A stretch of DNA of 41,262 nt from Rhizobium sp. Q54 (GTDB lineage: Bacteria > Pseudomonadota > Alphaproteobacteria > CADEGL01). The notes under the pieces are model-generated. The model made no database searches and had not been told where the DNA came from. It worked only from the letters and a program-made list of their open reading frames with translations. Position numbers and translations under genes: made by a program. Positions 1 to 7,678 of the stretch are shown here, piece by piece (the stretch's first letter is position 1; each line of letters begins with the position of its first letter). The stretch is taken from contig CAMAPP010000011.1 of NCBI GenBank assembly GCA_945860095.1, positions 1-41,262 of the forward strand, in the 5' to 3' direction.

Positions 1-1
1 G

Positions 2-394
2 GCCTCGACCCGCACGGCGGCGGACGCCGCCGCCGCGATCGGTTGTTCGGTCGCCCAGATCGCCAAATCGATCCTGTTCAAGGCCAAGCCGAGCCTTCGC
101 CCGGTTCTGGTCGTGACCAGCGGCGCGAACCGGGTGAACGAGAAAACGATCGCAGCGCATCTCGGCGAGGCGCTCGGCAAGGCGGATGCCGAATTCGTGC
201 GCGCCCAGACGGGTTTCGCCATCGGCGGCGTGCCGCCCATCGGCCATGTTCGCTCGCCGGTGAGCTATATCGATGCGGGTCTCATGGCGTTTGCTGAAAT
301 TTGGGCCGCCGCCGGCACGCCCCATTCGGTCTTTCGCTTGACGCCCGCCGACCTCGTGCGCCTGACCGGCGGCACCGTCATGGCCGTGAGCTGA
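2..394 (+). CDS. YbaK/EbsC-family aminoacyl-tRNA editing domain protein (5' partial)
   Basis: The open frame enters from the left edge, so the N-terminus is missing; about 130 residues are visible. The visible part matches the C-terminal half of the YbaK/prolyl-tRNA editing domain: a strand ending LVVTSGANRVNEK, then a segment rich in FAIGGVPPIGH, a hallmark of this fold, followed by a loop with D and a C-terminal strand ending GGTVMAVS. Family members hydrolyse mischarged aminoacyl-tRNA in the cytoplasm. Which mischarged tRNA is cleared cannot be told from sequence. The gene converges on the sigma factor gene with only 3 bases between the two stop codons. Confidence 0.85.
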   Translation, partial: ASTRTAADAAAAIGCSVAQIAKSILFKAKPSLRPVLVVTSGANRVNEKTIAAHLGEALGKADAEFVRAQTGFAIGGVPPIGHVRSPVSYIDAGLMAFAEIWAAAGTPHSVFRLTPADLVRLTGGTVMAVS

Positions 395-397
395 GCG

Positions 398-1243
398 CTA
401 TTCGCTCGGCAGTTCTTCGTCGCGGCGCAGGGGCCGGAGGCGCGATTTGAGCTTGGCGAGCGCCAAGCGTTCGAGCTGGCGCACGCGTTCCTTCGACAGC
501 CCCAGTTCGTGCGAGAGCGCCGCGAACGTAACCTTGGCTTCCGACAGATAGCGTCGGCGGATGATGACCTGTTCGCGCGGCGGCAGGGCGGAAAGTCCGC
601 GAGCCAGAATGCGCCGCCAGAAATGCAATTGCTTGACCTGGACAAGTTGGTCCTCGGGCGTCGGCCGCGTATCGGCGAGGAAGGCCATGCGGTCGCTCTG
701 GCCGCGTTCGCCCGTGCGTTCGTCGAGCGAGCGGTCGGTGGCGAAGGCGCGCCGCGCCATCTCGGCGACATCGTCCTGGGTCAGGCCGAAGCGCTGGGCG
801 AGGGCGCGGGCGATCGCATCGGTCAGGTCGGGCGTGCCGCGCCGCCGCAGGGCGAAGAACAGGGCTTTTTGCGCCGCCGTCGTCCCCGTGCGCACGAGCG
901 ACCACGAGCGCACGACGCGCTCCTGGATCGCGGCGCGAATCCACCACATGGCGTAGGTAGCAAGCCGCGTGCCCCGATCGGGATTGAACTTGCGCACCGC
1001 CTGGATGAGACCGACCGTGCCTTCCTGGATGAGATCGGCCATCGGCACGCCGGAATGGCGATAGATGCGCGCGATGCGCACGACAAAGCGCAGATGCGCG
1101 AGCACCAGGCGCGCAGCCGCTCGCCCGTCGCCGCCGAGCGAGGACCGCGCGAGCGCGCGCTCTTCCTCGAGACTCAACACGGGCGTCCGGCGAACAGCGG
1201 CCAGAAATCCGGGCGGCGCCCAATCGCGTTCGATCACGCTCAT
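398..1243 (-). CDS. rpoH: RNA polymerase sigma-32 factor (RpoH type)
   Basis: A 281-residue sigma-70 family protein without region 1.1. Region 2 is complete: DLIQEG near residues 70-75 and the WWIRAAIQ segment of region 2.4 near 100-107. An RpoH-box-like stretch QKALFFALR lies at about 125-133; this is the signature that separates heat-shock sigma-32 factors from other group 3 factors. Region 4 carries a helix-turn-helix (LSHELGLSKERVRQLE). Length fits RpoH (about 285-300). Alphaproteobacteria often hold two or more RpoH paralogues, and this one could be a secondary copy. Start ATG at 1243 is the first good one; the divergent TetR/COQ9-like gene begins 90 bases away, so the spacer holds both promoters. 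Confidence 0.9.
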   Translation of the reverse strand: MSVIERDWAPPGFLAAVRRTPVLSLEEERALARSSLGGDGRAAARLVLAHLRFVVRIARIYRHSGVPMADLIQEGTVGLIQAVRKFNPDRGTRLATYAMWWIRAAIQERVVRSWSLVRTGTTAAQKALFFALRRRGTPDLTDAIARALAQRFGLTQDDVAEMARRAFATDRSLDERTGERGQSDRMAFLADTRPTPEDQLVQVKQLHFWRRILARGLSALPPREQVIIRRRYLSEAKVTFAALSHELGLSKERVRQLERLALAKLKSRLRPLRRDEELPSE

Positions 1244-1332
1244 GGTCCCAAAGATCGCACGGACACAGCCCGCGAAAAAGCCTCTTGCGGGCGATTGCTC
1301 CGCCCATCCCGGACGCCTAGATAGAGGAGCGC

Positions 1333-2025
1333 GTGGATAAAGCCCTGGAAGGAAACGCCGTGGCCAAGGACGAACTCGACCGCATCGTCGATGCCGCCCT
1401 CGCGCTGGCCGCGCGGCGCGGCTGGAAGGCGGTGGCCCTGCGGGACGTGGCGGCGGAGGCGGGCTTGGCGCTTTCGGCGGTCCACCGCCGCACGCCGTCG
1501 CTTGAGGCGATTCTCAAGGCCTTGATCGCGCGCGTGGACCATACCGTCCTCGCCGGGCCGAAGCCTGACCCGGCGGCCGGGGCGCGCGACCGGCTATTCG
1601 ACGTGCTCATGCGCCGCCTCGATGCCCTCGCCCCCCACAAGGCGGGCGTGCGGGCGATCGTCCACGATTTGGCGGCGGATCCGCTCGCGGCGCTGCGTCT
1701 TGGGCCCCGGATGGCCGGTTCGATGGCCTGGATGCTCGAGGCCGCCGGGATCGATGGCGGCGGCTGGCGCGGGCGGTTGCGTGCCAATGGCCTCGTGGTC
1801 GTCTATCTCGCGACCTTGCGGGTTTGGCTGGGCGATGAAGGCGTCGACGGCGCCAAGACCATGGCGGCCCTCGACCGGGCGCTTAGGCAGGGCGAGAGGG
1901 GATTTCGCATATGCGAAGAGGTGGCAAAGAAAATCTGCGCCCGTGTCCCGTCACGGGCCGACCCTGAAGCAGGAAAGAGGGCGCGGGCACGGCCTAGGAA
2001 ACCCAGAAAATCTAATAAAAAATAG
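1333..2025 (+). CDS. TetR/COQ9-like protein
   Basis: A 230-residue protein with a TetR-like N-terminal helix-turn-helix (about residues 14-60: ALALAARRGWKAVALRDVAAEAG). The C-terminal domain resembles COQ9: WMLEAAGID, then GLVVVYLATLRVWLGD and AALDRALRQGE, a pattern that in COQ9 builds a lipid-binding helical fold. COQ9-like bacterial proteins look like TetR regulators but may act in ubiquinone metabolism rather than bind DNA. The tail (last 25 residues) is very basic and ends in SNKK. The GTG start is preceded by GAGGAG at about 1324-1329. Whether it regulates the phasin gene 170 bases downstream is an open guess. Confidence 0.75.
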   Translation: MDKALEGNAVAKDELDRIVDAALALAARRGWKAVALRDVAAEAGLALSAVHRRTPSLEAILKALIARVDHTVLAGPKPDPAAGARDRLFDVLMRRLDALAPHKAGVRAIVHDLAADPLAALRLGPRMAGSMAWMLEAAGIDGGGWRGRLRANGLVVVYLATLRVWLGDEGVDGAKTMAALDRALRQGERGFRICEEVAKKICARVPSRADPEAGKRARARPRKPRKSNKK

Positions 2026-2096
2026 ATATTTCAAATAGTTATATGACTTCCGACTCGGCGATTTGAGTCCGTGCAGATAGTTCAGAAATATTATGG

Positions 2097-2163
2097 TGCA
2101 GCGCACAATTTGTCTTGACGCAACTGCGTCCCGACGCCATATTCTCGTTCATGTTGCATCGCA
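2097..2163 (+). promoter_or_regulatory. Phasin promoter with two TGCNNCGCA elements
   Basis: A -35-like TTGACG at 2115-2120 and a -10-like CATATT at 2138-2143 are 17 bases apart, in an AT-rich spacer ahead of the phasin gene. TGCAGCGCA (2097-2105) lies upstream of the -35 and TGCATCGCA (2155-2163) just past the -10. TGC-rich elements of this kind are known targets of PhaR-type repressors of PHB granule genes; assigning them here is inference. Confidence 0.5.
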
Positions 2164-2195
2164 GCAAAAATATTCCCTCACCAGGAGACCCAGAC

Positions 2196-2633
2196 ATGGT
2201 TACCAAGTCCAATCCGTTCGTGGGCGCCGATGCCTTCAAGGCGTTCGGCGACTTCAAGGTTTCAGGCTTCAATATGGAGGCGCTGGTCGCCTATCACCGC
2301 AAGAATCTCGACGCCTTCTCGAAGGCCAATCAGCTGGCCGTGAAGGGCATGCAGGTTCTCGCGGAGCGCCAGAGCGTCATCCTCAAGAACGTGGTCGACG
2401 GTGCCGGCAAGGCGACCGAGGCTTTCTTCTCGGCGAAGTCGCCCGAGGACAAGGTCCGCCACCAGACCGCCTTCGCCAAGGACGGCGTGATGGGTGCGAT
2501 GGCCGATGCTCAGCAGATCGCGGGCGTCATGGCCTCGACCGCGCAGGAGACGGCCGATGTGCTGAACGCGCGCCTCGTGGAAAGCTTCGACGAAGTGAAG
2601 CAGATCTTCCAGTCGAACGGCCACGCCCACTAA
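2196..2633 (+). CDS. Phasin family protein
   Basis: A 145-residue, largely helical protein without signal peptide or membrane segments. It begins with VTKSNPFVGADAFKAFGDFK and continues with an amphipathic helix pattern (YHRKNLDAFSKANQLAVKGMQVLAERQ) typical of the Phasin_2 domain. Phasins coat polyhydroxyalkanoate granules and control their number and size. The ATG at 2196 follows a good AGGAG (about 2183-2187). An in-frame TTG at 2115 overlaps the proposed -35 box and is an unlikely start. The gene is monocistronic: own promoter and a strong terminator 57 bases after the stop. No PHB synthase is present in the window. Confidence 0.88.
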   Translation: MVTKSNPFVGADAFKAFGDFKVSGFNMEALVAYHRKNLDAFSKANQLAVKGMQVLAERQSVILKNVVDGAGKATEAFFSAKSPEDKVRHQTAFAKDGVMGAMADAQQIAGVMASTAQETADVLNARLVESFDEVKQIFQSNGHAH

Positions 2634-2689
2634 GACATCTTCAACGGATACGTTGCGCGACCGTCCTCCCCGATAGCGCGCACGTTACA

Positions 2690-2726
2690 GAAGGGCCGCG
2701 CCGCAAGGCGCGGCCCTTCTCGTTTT
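2690..2726 (+). terminator. Rho-independent terminator of phasin gene
   Basis: A perfect 13-bp stem (2690-2702 with 2707-2719), GCAA tetraloop at 2703-2706, followed by TCGTTTT. It sits right after the phasin stop. Confidence 0.9.
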
Positions 2727-2941
2727 GGCCTCCCGGTCCGGCTTGGGCGCGCCCGTCTTGGCGGGCCTTGCGCCGCCAGCACGGAATGTTAGCGTTTCGG
2801 CGTCCCTCCAAGTTCGGCGTCCATCCAAGTTCGGGGCCCGGCCATATCGCTCGGCCCATGACGATCAGGCCATGACGATGTGGGTTCGGGGCCTAACCTA
2901 GAGCAGCATCGGCGCAGCCGATGCGCCTGCATCAAGTCAAC
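2727..2941. other. Spacer with a 17-bp tandem duplication
   Basis: No gene is seen between the phasin terminator and the 3' end of the HEPN-like gene. The spacer holds two near-identical 17-bp units side by side, 2796-2812 and 2813-2829 (one mismatch), followed by a third partial unit. CCATGACGAT also occurs twice near 2857-2880. Base composition falls towards the right as the lower-GC insert begins. Confidence 0.6.
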
Positions 2942-2970
2942 TCAAGCAGACTTAACATCGCCAAAGCGTT

Positions 2971-3012
2971 CCTGAACCTGCTCTATTCGGGCCTGAACCT
3001 GCTCTATTCGGG
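2971..3012. repeat. 21-bp perfect tandem duplication
   Basis: Units 2971-2991 and 2992-3012 are identical. On the minus strand they encode two seven-residue blocks (RIEQVQ plus A or E), which extend a putative coiled coil by one heptad without changing frame. Confidence 0.95.
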
Positions 3013-3453
3013 TTTGCGTCAAAGCAATTGCGGAGTTGGCATAGATGAGTGGCGCGATGCTTCCACCTTTGTATCCATCGGCCTCGAAGGTGGCGCTTGC
3101 TTTTAGGAATTCATCCCAGGACCTCTGAACAGACTTGTATTGAGCATGCCGTTTACTGGGAAGGTTTTTTAGAAGTTCGGCATCGCAGGCCTCTAGCCTT
3201 GCAGTCTCTTTTTTTAGTTCCTCGCCGGCTCCGATGTTCATGTCGGTTTGCGTCAAGGGTGCTCCTGGATGCAGGACATCGGAAAGATGTTCCTCCGCAG
3301 CTTTCAGAAAAGTAATTGAGCTTTCAAAGCAGGTCTCAATTTCTCCGGCTTCCAATTTATAGGCTGTGGCGAACTCGTGACAAAATATGTGGCGCAACTC
3401 GAATGTCCGGGCCACGCTTCTGTACACCTTGTCGGGATTGTCGATGATGGGCT

Positions 3454-3460
3454 CTTTTTT
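3454..3460 (-). other. Candidate -1 slippery heptamer (A AAA AAG)
   Basis: Read on the minus strand in the frame of the upstream half, the codons are AAA AAA AAG, so the heptamer has the X XXY YYZ phase used by dnaX-type -1 frameshifting. Slipping back one base gives GAG CCC ATC as the next codons, the frame of the downstream half. No check for a stimulatory hairpin or upstream Shine-Dalgarno element was made beyond reading. Confidence 0.5.
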
Positions 3461-4120
3461 TTCTTTTCGACTTCAACAGCCCACCGATCGAACGTCTTAG
3501 AAACCGCGTCCAAATAGGCAGTATCCAATAGCGCACTCATATGCGCAGCAATGTCGGTCAAGTTGTTGATGGACGCCGCATGCGCCAGAAGATCGCCAAG
3601 CGATATCTCTTTTCCATGAAGAGCTTTCACGAGGTCGAAGTCCAACTTTACGCGTGAAGCCAGGTTAGCTGCGTTGCGTAGGTATCGTTGATCAGCGTCT
3701 ATAAGTTGTTTGATAGCGAGACGAAAAAACGCCTCCATGCAAGCCACCAAGGCTACCGGATAGTGTCGCAGCAGTTCCGGGTTGTCTTTAGGACGCCGCT
3801 CGTAGGATATTTGTAGATCAAGCACGCGGCGAAACAACTCTGCATTGGCCGGCTCGGAACCTCTTCGTTCCCGCACTTCGATGATCTGCTCAATGAGTTT
3901 ACGTGTGTTCGCCATCAGATGAACCCTATTCAATCCTGAAGCAGGAATGTCCAGCCTTCGCTGTATCGGCAATGGTGACCTACTATAGGCGAAGCTATGG
4001 CTGTCCTTATGCGAATTATTCCACCGGAGACAGCGCAGCCCTTTGCCATAACGTCCATATCCAGTTTCACGCCATCACTCTTCGCGCAACGGATCGTCAG
4101 CCGCATGGGCTGAAACGCGA

Positions 4121-4969
4121 TCAGCTTTTTTCAGGCATACCGAAGTTCATCACGGTAGTTGGTACTTTGAGGTCTTTTGGGTCGAGACGCCAAGGTAACG
4201 CGACCTCGTAATCATCTCTGATGATCGCCAAGGCTACCCGGATATTGGTGCCGAAAACCTCGGTTGCATCCGGATTGTCGGTAGAGATGCCAATAAGGAG
4301 AGGCTTGGGATTCCCTGTGATGGTCTCTTCATTTATCATGACGCCAAACATGGCACCGCCGCTCATGCCATTTGGATCGGGCGCCATCACGCGCTTGCGC
4401 GACTCTGAACCGATATTGTGCTTCTTGTTGAATTTCACGCGCACTTTCAGCGGCGTGATTTCTTTGACCGTACCGCCGTTACATTGCATAGCGTGCTTTA
4501 GGACAAAGGGCTTGACTGACCTCTTGTTCTTGGTAGCGGGGAAACCGATGAATTCTACATACTTGCAGAGCTCCGCCTGCACCTGATTGGCAATGGAATC
4601 CTCTTTCAACGGTACGGCATCGCGAAAGCGTTTGGCATGCTCGGCAGCCAATTTAAGAACGGCGGTATCAAGATCGTTGGCCGACACGCGAAAATCGCCG
4701 GGTTGCGGCTCTAAGTTGTCCGGCCCACAAAAATACAGAAAAGATTGGTCAGCGATGCATTCGTCCAAAACGTGCTTGGCGGTGCAGAGAAAGACATCAG
4801 CACCAAATTCGATAAGAACCGCACTCCCCAGCAACTGGACTTGACCATCTTCGCCCGCATTGAAAAGCGGGACAACGGATGTTTGGATAGCTGCGATAGC
4901 TTCGCGGGCTTCCTCCGTCAGAAACTGTCCGGCCGATTTGAGCGATAAAGAATCATCTATCGGGTGCAT
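4121..4969 (-). CDS. Trypsin-like serine protease family protein
   Basis: A 282-residue protein with a chymotrypsin-fold catalytic triad pattern: H66 in LCTAKHVLD, D101 in NDLDTAVLK and S203 in NGMSGGAMFG. No signal peptide or membrane segment is seen, so it is probably cytoplasmic. A longer frame to 5332 overlaps csaA on the other strand; the ATG at 4969 is preferred because AAGG lies at the right distance upstream and the protein N-terminus then starts sensibly (MHPIDDSLSL). The gene has lower GC than its neighbours, like the HEPN-like gene 205 bases downstream on the same strand, suggesting joint acquisition. Such stand-alone trypsin-like proteins occur in defence and stress contexts, but the substrate is unknown. 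Divergent from csaA. Confidence 0.75.
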   Translation of the reverse strand: MHPIDDSLSLKSAGQFLTEEAREAIAAIQTSVVPLFNAGEDGQVQLLGSAVLIEFGADVFLCTAKHVLDECIADQSFLYFCGPDNLEPQPGDFRVSANDLDTAVLKLAAEHAKRFRDAVPLKEDSIANQVQAELCKYVEFIGFPATKNKRSVKPFVLKHAMQCNGGTVKEITPLKVRVKFNKKHNIGSESRKRVMAPDPNGMSGGAMFGVMINEETITGNPKPLLIGISTDNPDATEVFGTNIRVALAIIRDDYEVALPWRLDPKDLKVPTTVMNFGMPEKS

Positions 4970-4990
4970 GACAGACCTTAGGATCAGCCT

Positions 4991-5326
4991 ATGACGATCA
5001 GCTACGCCGATTTCGACCAGGTGGACATTCGCGCCGGTACCGTCGTGGCCGTCGAGCCCTATCCCGAGGCGCGCAAGCCCGCCTACAAACTGAGCGTCGA
5101 TTTTGGCCCCGAGATCGGCGTGAAACGCAGCTCCGCCCAGCTGACGGCGCACTACACGCCCGCGCAACTCCTCGGCCGCCAGGTCGCCGCCGTGGTCAAT
5201 TTTCCACCCAAACAAATCGGCAAGTTCCTGTCCGAGGTGTTGATCGTGGGCTTTCCCGATGAGGCGGGCGCCGTCGTGCTCCTCGGCGTCGACCGCGCGG
5301 TTCCGAACGGCGGGAAGCTCTTCTAG
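4991..5326 (+). CDS. csaA: tRNA-binding protein CsaA
   Basis: A 111-residue OB-fold protein: FDQVDIRAGTVVAVEPYPEARKPAYKLSVDFG, then KRSSAQLTAHYTPAQLLGRQVAAVVNFPPKQIGKFLSEVL. This is the complete length and pattern of CsaA, related to the tRNA-binding C-terminal domain of methionyl-tRNA synthetase. CsaA binds tRNA-like RNA as a homodimer and was described as an export-related chaperone in Bacillus; its role in proteobacteria is unclear. The ATG start lies 22 bases from the divergent protease start, so it marks the edge of the lower-GC insert. It is followed by 159 bases with no visible gene. Confidence 0.93.
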   Translation: MTISYADFDQVDIRAGTVVAVEPYPEARKPAYKLSVDFGPEIGVKRSSAQLTAHYTPAQLLGRQVAAVVNFPPKQIGKFLSEVLIVGFPDEAGAVVLLGVDRAVPNGGKLF

Positions 5327-5485
5327 CAGCACCTCGCGGCGCGAGCGTCTCGCCGGGCATCGTCTCTTCCAAGCCCAGCTGGTCCAAGCGAAGCCGGAAT
5401 CGCGTTCCGGTCGTTCGCTGTCGATCGAGATTCGCGGCTCGAAGGCGAGCGGGAAAAAGGCGCCCGCCGTCGAGACGGCGATGGT

Positions 5486-6808
5486 CTAAAGCGGCAGGCG
5501 CACGGTTGCGCGCAGTCCCCCGAGCGGCGAATCCTCAAGCGTCACGTCGCCGCCGTGCCCGCGCAAAATATCGCGCGCGATGGTCAAGCCCAAGACCACC
5601 CCGCCCGTAGCCGGATTGCGCGAGGTCTCGAGGCGCACGAAGGGCCGGAACGCGTCCTCGCGGCTTGCGGCCGCGATGCCGGGGCCGTCGTCGTCGATGG
5701 TGATTTCGATCGAATCGCCGCACCGCGCCGCCGTAATCGCGATCTTCTGGCCATGGCGCGCCGCGTTGCCCACGAGATTCGACAATGCGCGCCGCAGGGC
5801 GTCGCGGCGTGCGGGCAAGCTCAGCGCGCCCGCGGCGTCGAGCGAGATTTTCGCGCCCTCGCGCCTTGCGCTCTCGACGATGTCGGTGAGCAGCGCGCGG
5901 ATGTCGGTGTCTTGCGGGGCCTCCGTGCCCTCGCCGCGCACGAAGGCCAAATAGCCATCGACCATGCGCTCCATCTCGACGACGTCCGATTGCAGGTCCT
6001 TCGCTTCCTGGCCCTGGGGCAGCATGGCGAGCTGGAGTTTCATGCGCGTGAGCGGGGTGCGCAGGTCGTGCGAAACGCCCGACAACATGTCGGTGCGCTG
6101 CTGGATTTGGCGCTTGATGCGCGCGCGCATGCCGAGGAAGGCGGCGGCGGCGCGGCGCACTTCGGTCGCGCCCGAGGGCTTGAAGTCGGCGACGTCGCGG
6201 CCCTTGCCGAAGCTTTCCGCGGCGGCGGCGAGCCGCAGGATGGGGCGCACCTGATTGCGCATGAACAGCATCGCGACCGCGAACAGGACCGCCGAGGTGC
6301 CGAACATCCACAGCAGAAAAACATAGGTCGTGACGCTCGATAGCCGCTTGCGGTTGACGAGCACGTGCAGGGCGCCGTCGGGCAATTGCACGGCGATCTC
6401 AACGTCCTTCTCGTGCGTCTTGGTGTCGTAGCGGTAGGGTTTGAGCAGATGGTCGTCGAGCGCCTGGGTCAGCCACGTCTCGACCATGCCTCGCGGCTTG
6501 GGCGGCGGCAGGTTCGGTAGGATTTCGCCGCGCGCCATGTGGATGCGCAGTCCCAGGTGATTGATCGCCAGATCCCGCACCTCGGCGAAGCCTTCGGGGC
6601 CCGGCCGGTCGCGGATCATCTGGATGACGACCGCGATGTCGCCCGCGACCGAATAGGCGAGGCGGCGCGTGACCGTTTCCCAATGCCGGTCGTAGAAGAC
6701 GACGGTCGTAACCACCTGCAAGAGAACCATGGGCGCCATGATGATGAGCATGGCGCGCCACAACAGGTGGCGGGGCAGAAAACGCTTGATGACGGCGGCG
6801 AGATTCAT
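5486..6808 (-). CDS. Sensor histidine kinase, EnvZ/OmpR type
   Basis: A 440-residue membrane kinase. TM1 lies at about residues 17-38, a periplasmic sensor loop follows, and TM2 is at about 161-182. A HAMP-like linker follows, then the DHp domain with the phospho-accepting H247 (SGVSHDLRTPLTR), and an ATPase domain with N box (NLVGNAARH), G1 (DDDGPGI) and a late LGLTIARDI. The pattern matches alphaproteobacterial EnvZ-like kinases that sense envelope conditions. An upstream in-frame ATG at 6856 would overlap the regulator gene by 20 bases; the ATG at 6808 gives a normal short cytoplasmic N-terminus. It is co-transcribed behind its response regulator. Confidence 0.92.
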   Translation of the reverse strand: MNLAAVIKRFLPRHLLWRAMLIIMAPMVLLQVVTTVVFYDRHWETVTRRLAYSVAGDIAVVIQMIRDRPGPEGFAEVRDLAINHLGLRIHMARGEILPNLPPPKPRGMVETWLTQALDDHLLKPYRYDTKTHEKDVEIAVQLPDGALHVLVNRKRLSSVTTYVFLLWMFGTSAVLFAVAMLFMRNQVRPILRLAAAAESFGKGRDVADFKPSGATEVRRAAAAFLGMRARIKRQIQQRTDMLSGVSHDLRTPLTRMKLQLAMLPQGQEAKDLQSDVVEMERMVDGYLAFVRGEGTEAPQDTDIRALLTDIVESARREGAKISLDAAGALSLPARRDALRRALSNLVGNAARHGQKIAITAARCGDSIEITIDDDGPGIAAASREDAFRPFVRLETSRNPATGGVVLGLTIARDILRGHGGDVTLEDSPLGGLRATVRLPL

Positions 6809-6836
6809 GGCGGGCGGGCTTGGTTCGGGGCGCGGC

Positions 6837-7556
6837 TCAATCGGGCCGCAAAACATAGCCGCGGCCGCGCACGGTCACGAGATAGCGCGGCAGCTTGGGG
6901 TCGGCCTCGATCTTGCGCCGGAGGCGCGTGACTTGCACGTCGATGGCGCGGCCGCCGGCCGCGGCTTCCGCGCCGCCGTCGAGGGCGGGGCCCAAGGCTT
7001 GGCGCAATTCCTCGCGCGCGAAGATCTCGCCGGGCCGTTCGGCGAGGATCTTGAGCAAGCGCGCTTCGCCTTGCGACAGGCGCACGGGGCTTTCGCCGCG
7101 CACGAGTTCCTCGCGCGTGGCGTCGAACCGGCAATCGCCGAGCCAGACCACGGCCGCGCGAGGCGGCGGCGGTATCGCCAAGGCCGCGCGGCGCAGGATG
7201 GTGCGGATGCGCAGCACGAGTTCGCGCGGCTCGAACGGCTTGGCCAGATAGTCGTCCACGCCGGCCTCGAGACCCGCGATCCGGTCGGCGGTTTCGCCCA
7301 TCGCCGTCAGCATGAGGATGGGCACGAAATTGCGCTCCTGGCGCAGCGTCGCCGCGAAGGCGGCGCCCGTTTCGCCGGGCATCATCACGTCGAGCACGAT
7401 GAGATCGAAGGCAAGGCCGCGCATCCGTTCGCGCGCGGCCTTGGCATCCGCCGCCGACGAGACGCGAAAACCGTTATCCGCCAAATACTTGTGCAGCAAT
7501 TGGCGAAGCCGGGCGTCGTCGTCGACCACCAGGATATGGGGCTGATCCTCGGTCAT
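6837..7556 (-). CDS. Response regulator, OmpR family
   Basis: A 239-residue two-domain regulator. The receiver has acidic residues VVDDD at 10-14, phospho-acceptor D56 (LIVLDVMMPGE) and the conserved lysine in DDYLAKPFEP. The C-terminal winged helix has the OmpR pattern LSQGEARLLKILAERPG and ends GRGYVLRPD. A short extra stretch rich in alanine and glycine (ALDGGAEAAAGGRAIDV) sits in the loop before the recognition helix. It lies upstream of the kinase on the same strand, so the pair forms one operon. The 122-base gap to the divergent ilvE start holds its promoter. Confidence 0.94.
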   Translation of the reverse strand: MTEDQPHILVVDDDARLRQLLHKYLADNGFRVSSAADAKAARERMRGLAFDLIVLDVMMPGETGAAFAATLRQERNFVPILMLTAMGETADRIAGLEAGVDDYLAKPFEPRELVLRIRTILRRAALAIPPPPRAAVVWLGDCRFDATREELVRGESPVRLSQGEARLLKILAERPGEIFAREELRQALGPALDGGAEAAAGGRAIDVQVTRLRRKIEADPKLPRYLVTVRGRGYVLRPD

Positions 7557-7678
7557 CGGCGCGAGTATAGCGCGGGTCGCGTCCGGTGCCTTGTTCGGCG
7601 CGGGAAGCGCGGTCTATAGTCCGCCCATCGATTTCCATCCCCTTGGTTCGCCGGGGAAATATTCGAAATGGGGCCGCC

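Larger units (their letters stand above)
2942..3915 (-). pseudogene. HEPN-like protein split by a -1 frameshift at an A8 run
   Basis: Two overlapping minus-strand frames together encode one protein. The first frame (ATG at 3915, stop at 3304) gives 203 residues; the second continues the same protein in the -1 frame to 2942. Joining them at A AAA AAG (3454-3460) gives about 324 residues with a seamless VEKKK-EPIIDNPDK junction. The joined product has helices around FFRLAIKQLID (about 63-73) and, past the shift, ELRHIFCHEFA, with R175 and H180 forming R-x4-H, the motif of HEPN ribonucleases. The C-terminus is a heptad-like RIEQVQA/RIEQVQE repeat made by an exact 21-bp DNA duplication. It may be a decayed gene, a base-calling error or programmed frameshifting. 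Without the shift the product ends in 49 unrelated residues and lacks the motif. Codon use and GC are unlike the neighbours. The family call rests on motif and helical pattern only. Confidence 0.6.

Noticed and set aside
378-1307. 309-residue frame overlapping the sigma factor gene
   Set aside because: Arginine- and alanine-rich shadow; the sigma factor with all regions fits the other frame.
4991-5332. N-terminal extension of the protease over csaA
   Set aside because: It lies antisense to the complete csaA gene and has no family pattern; the start at 4969 has a ribosome-binding site.
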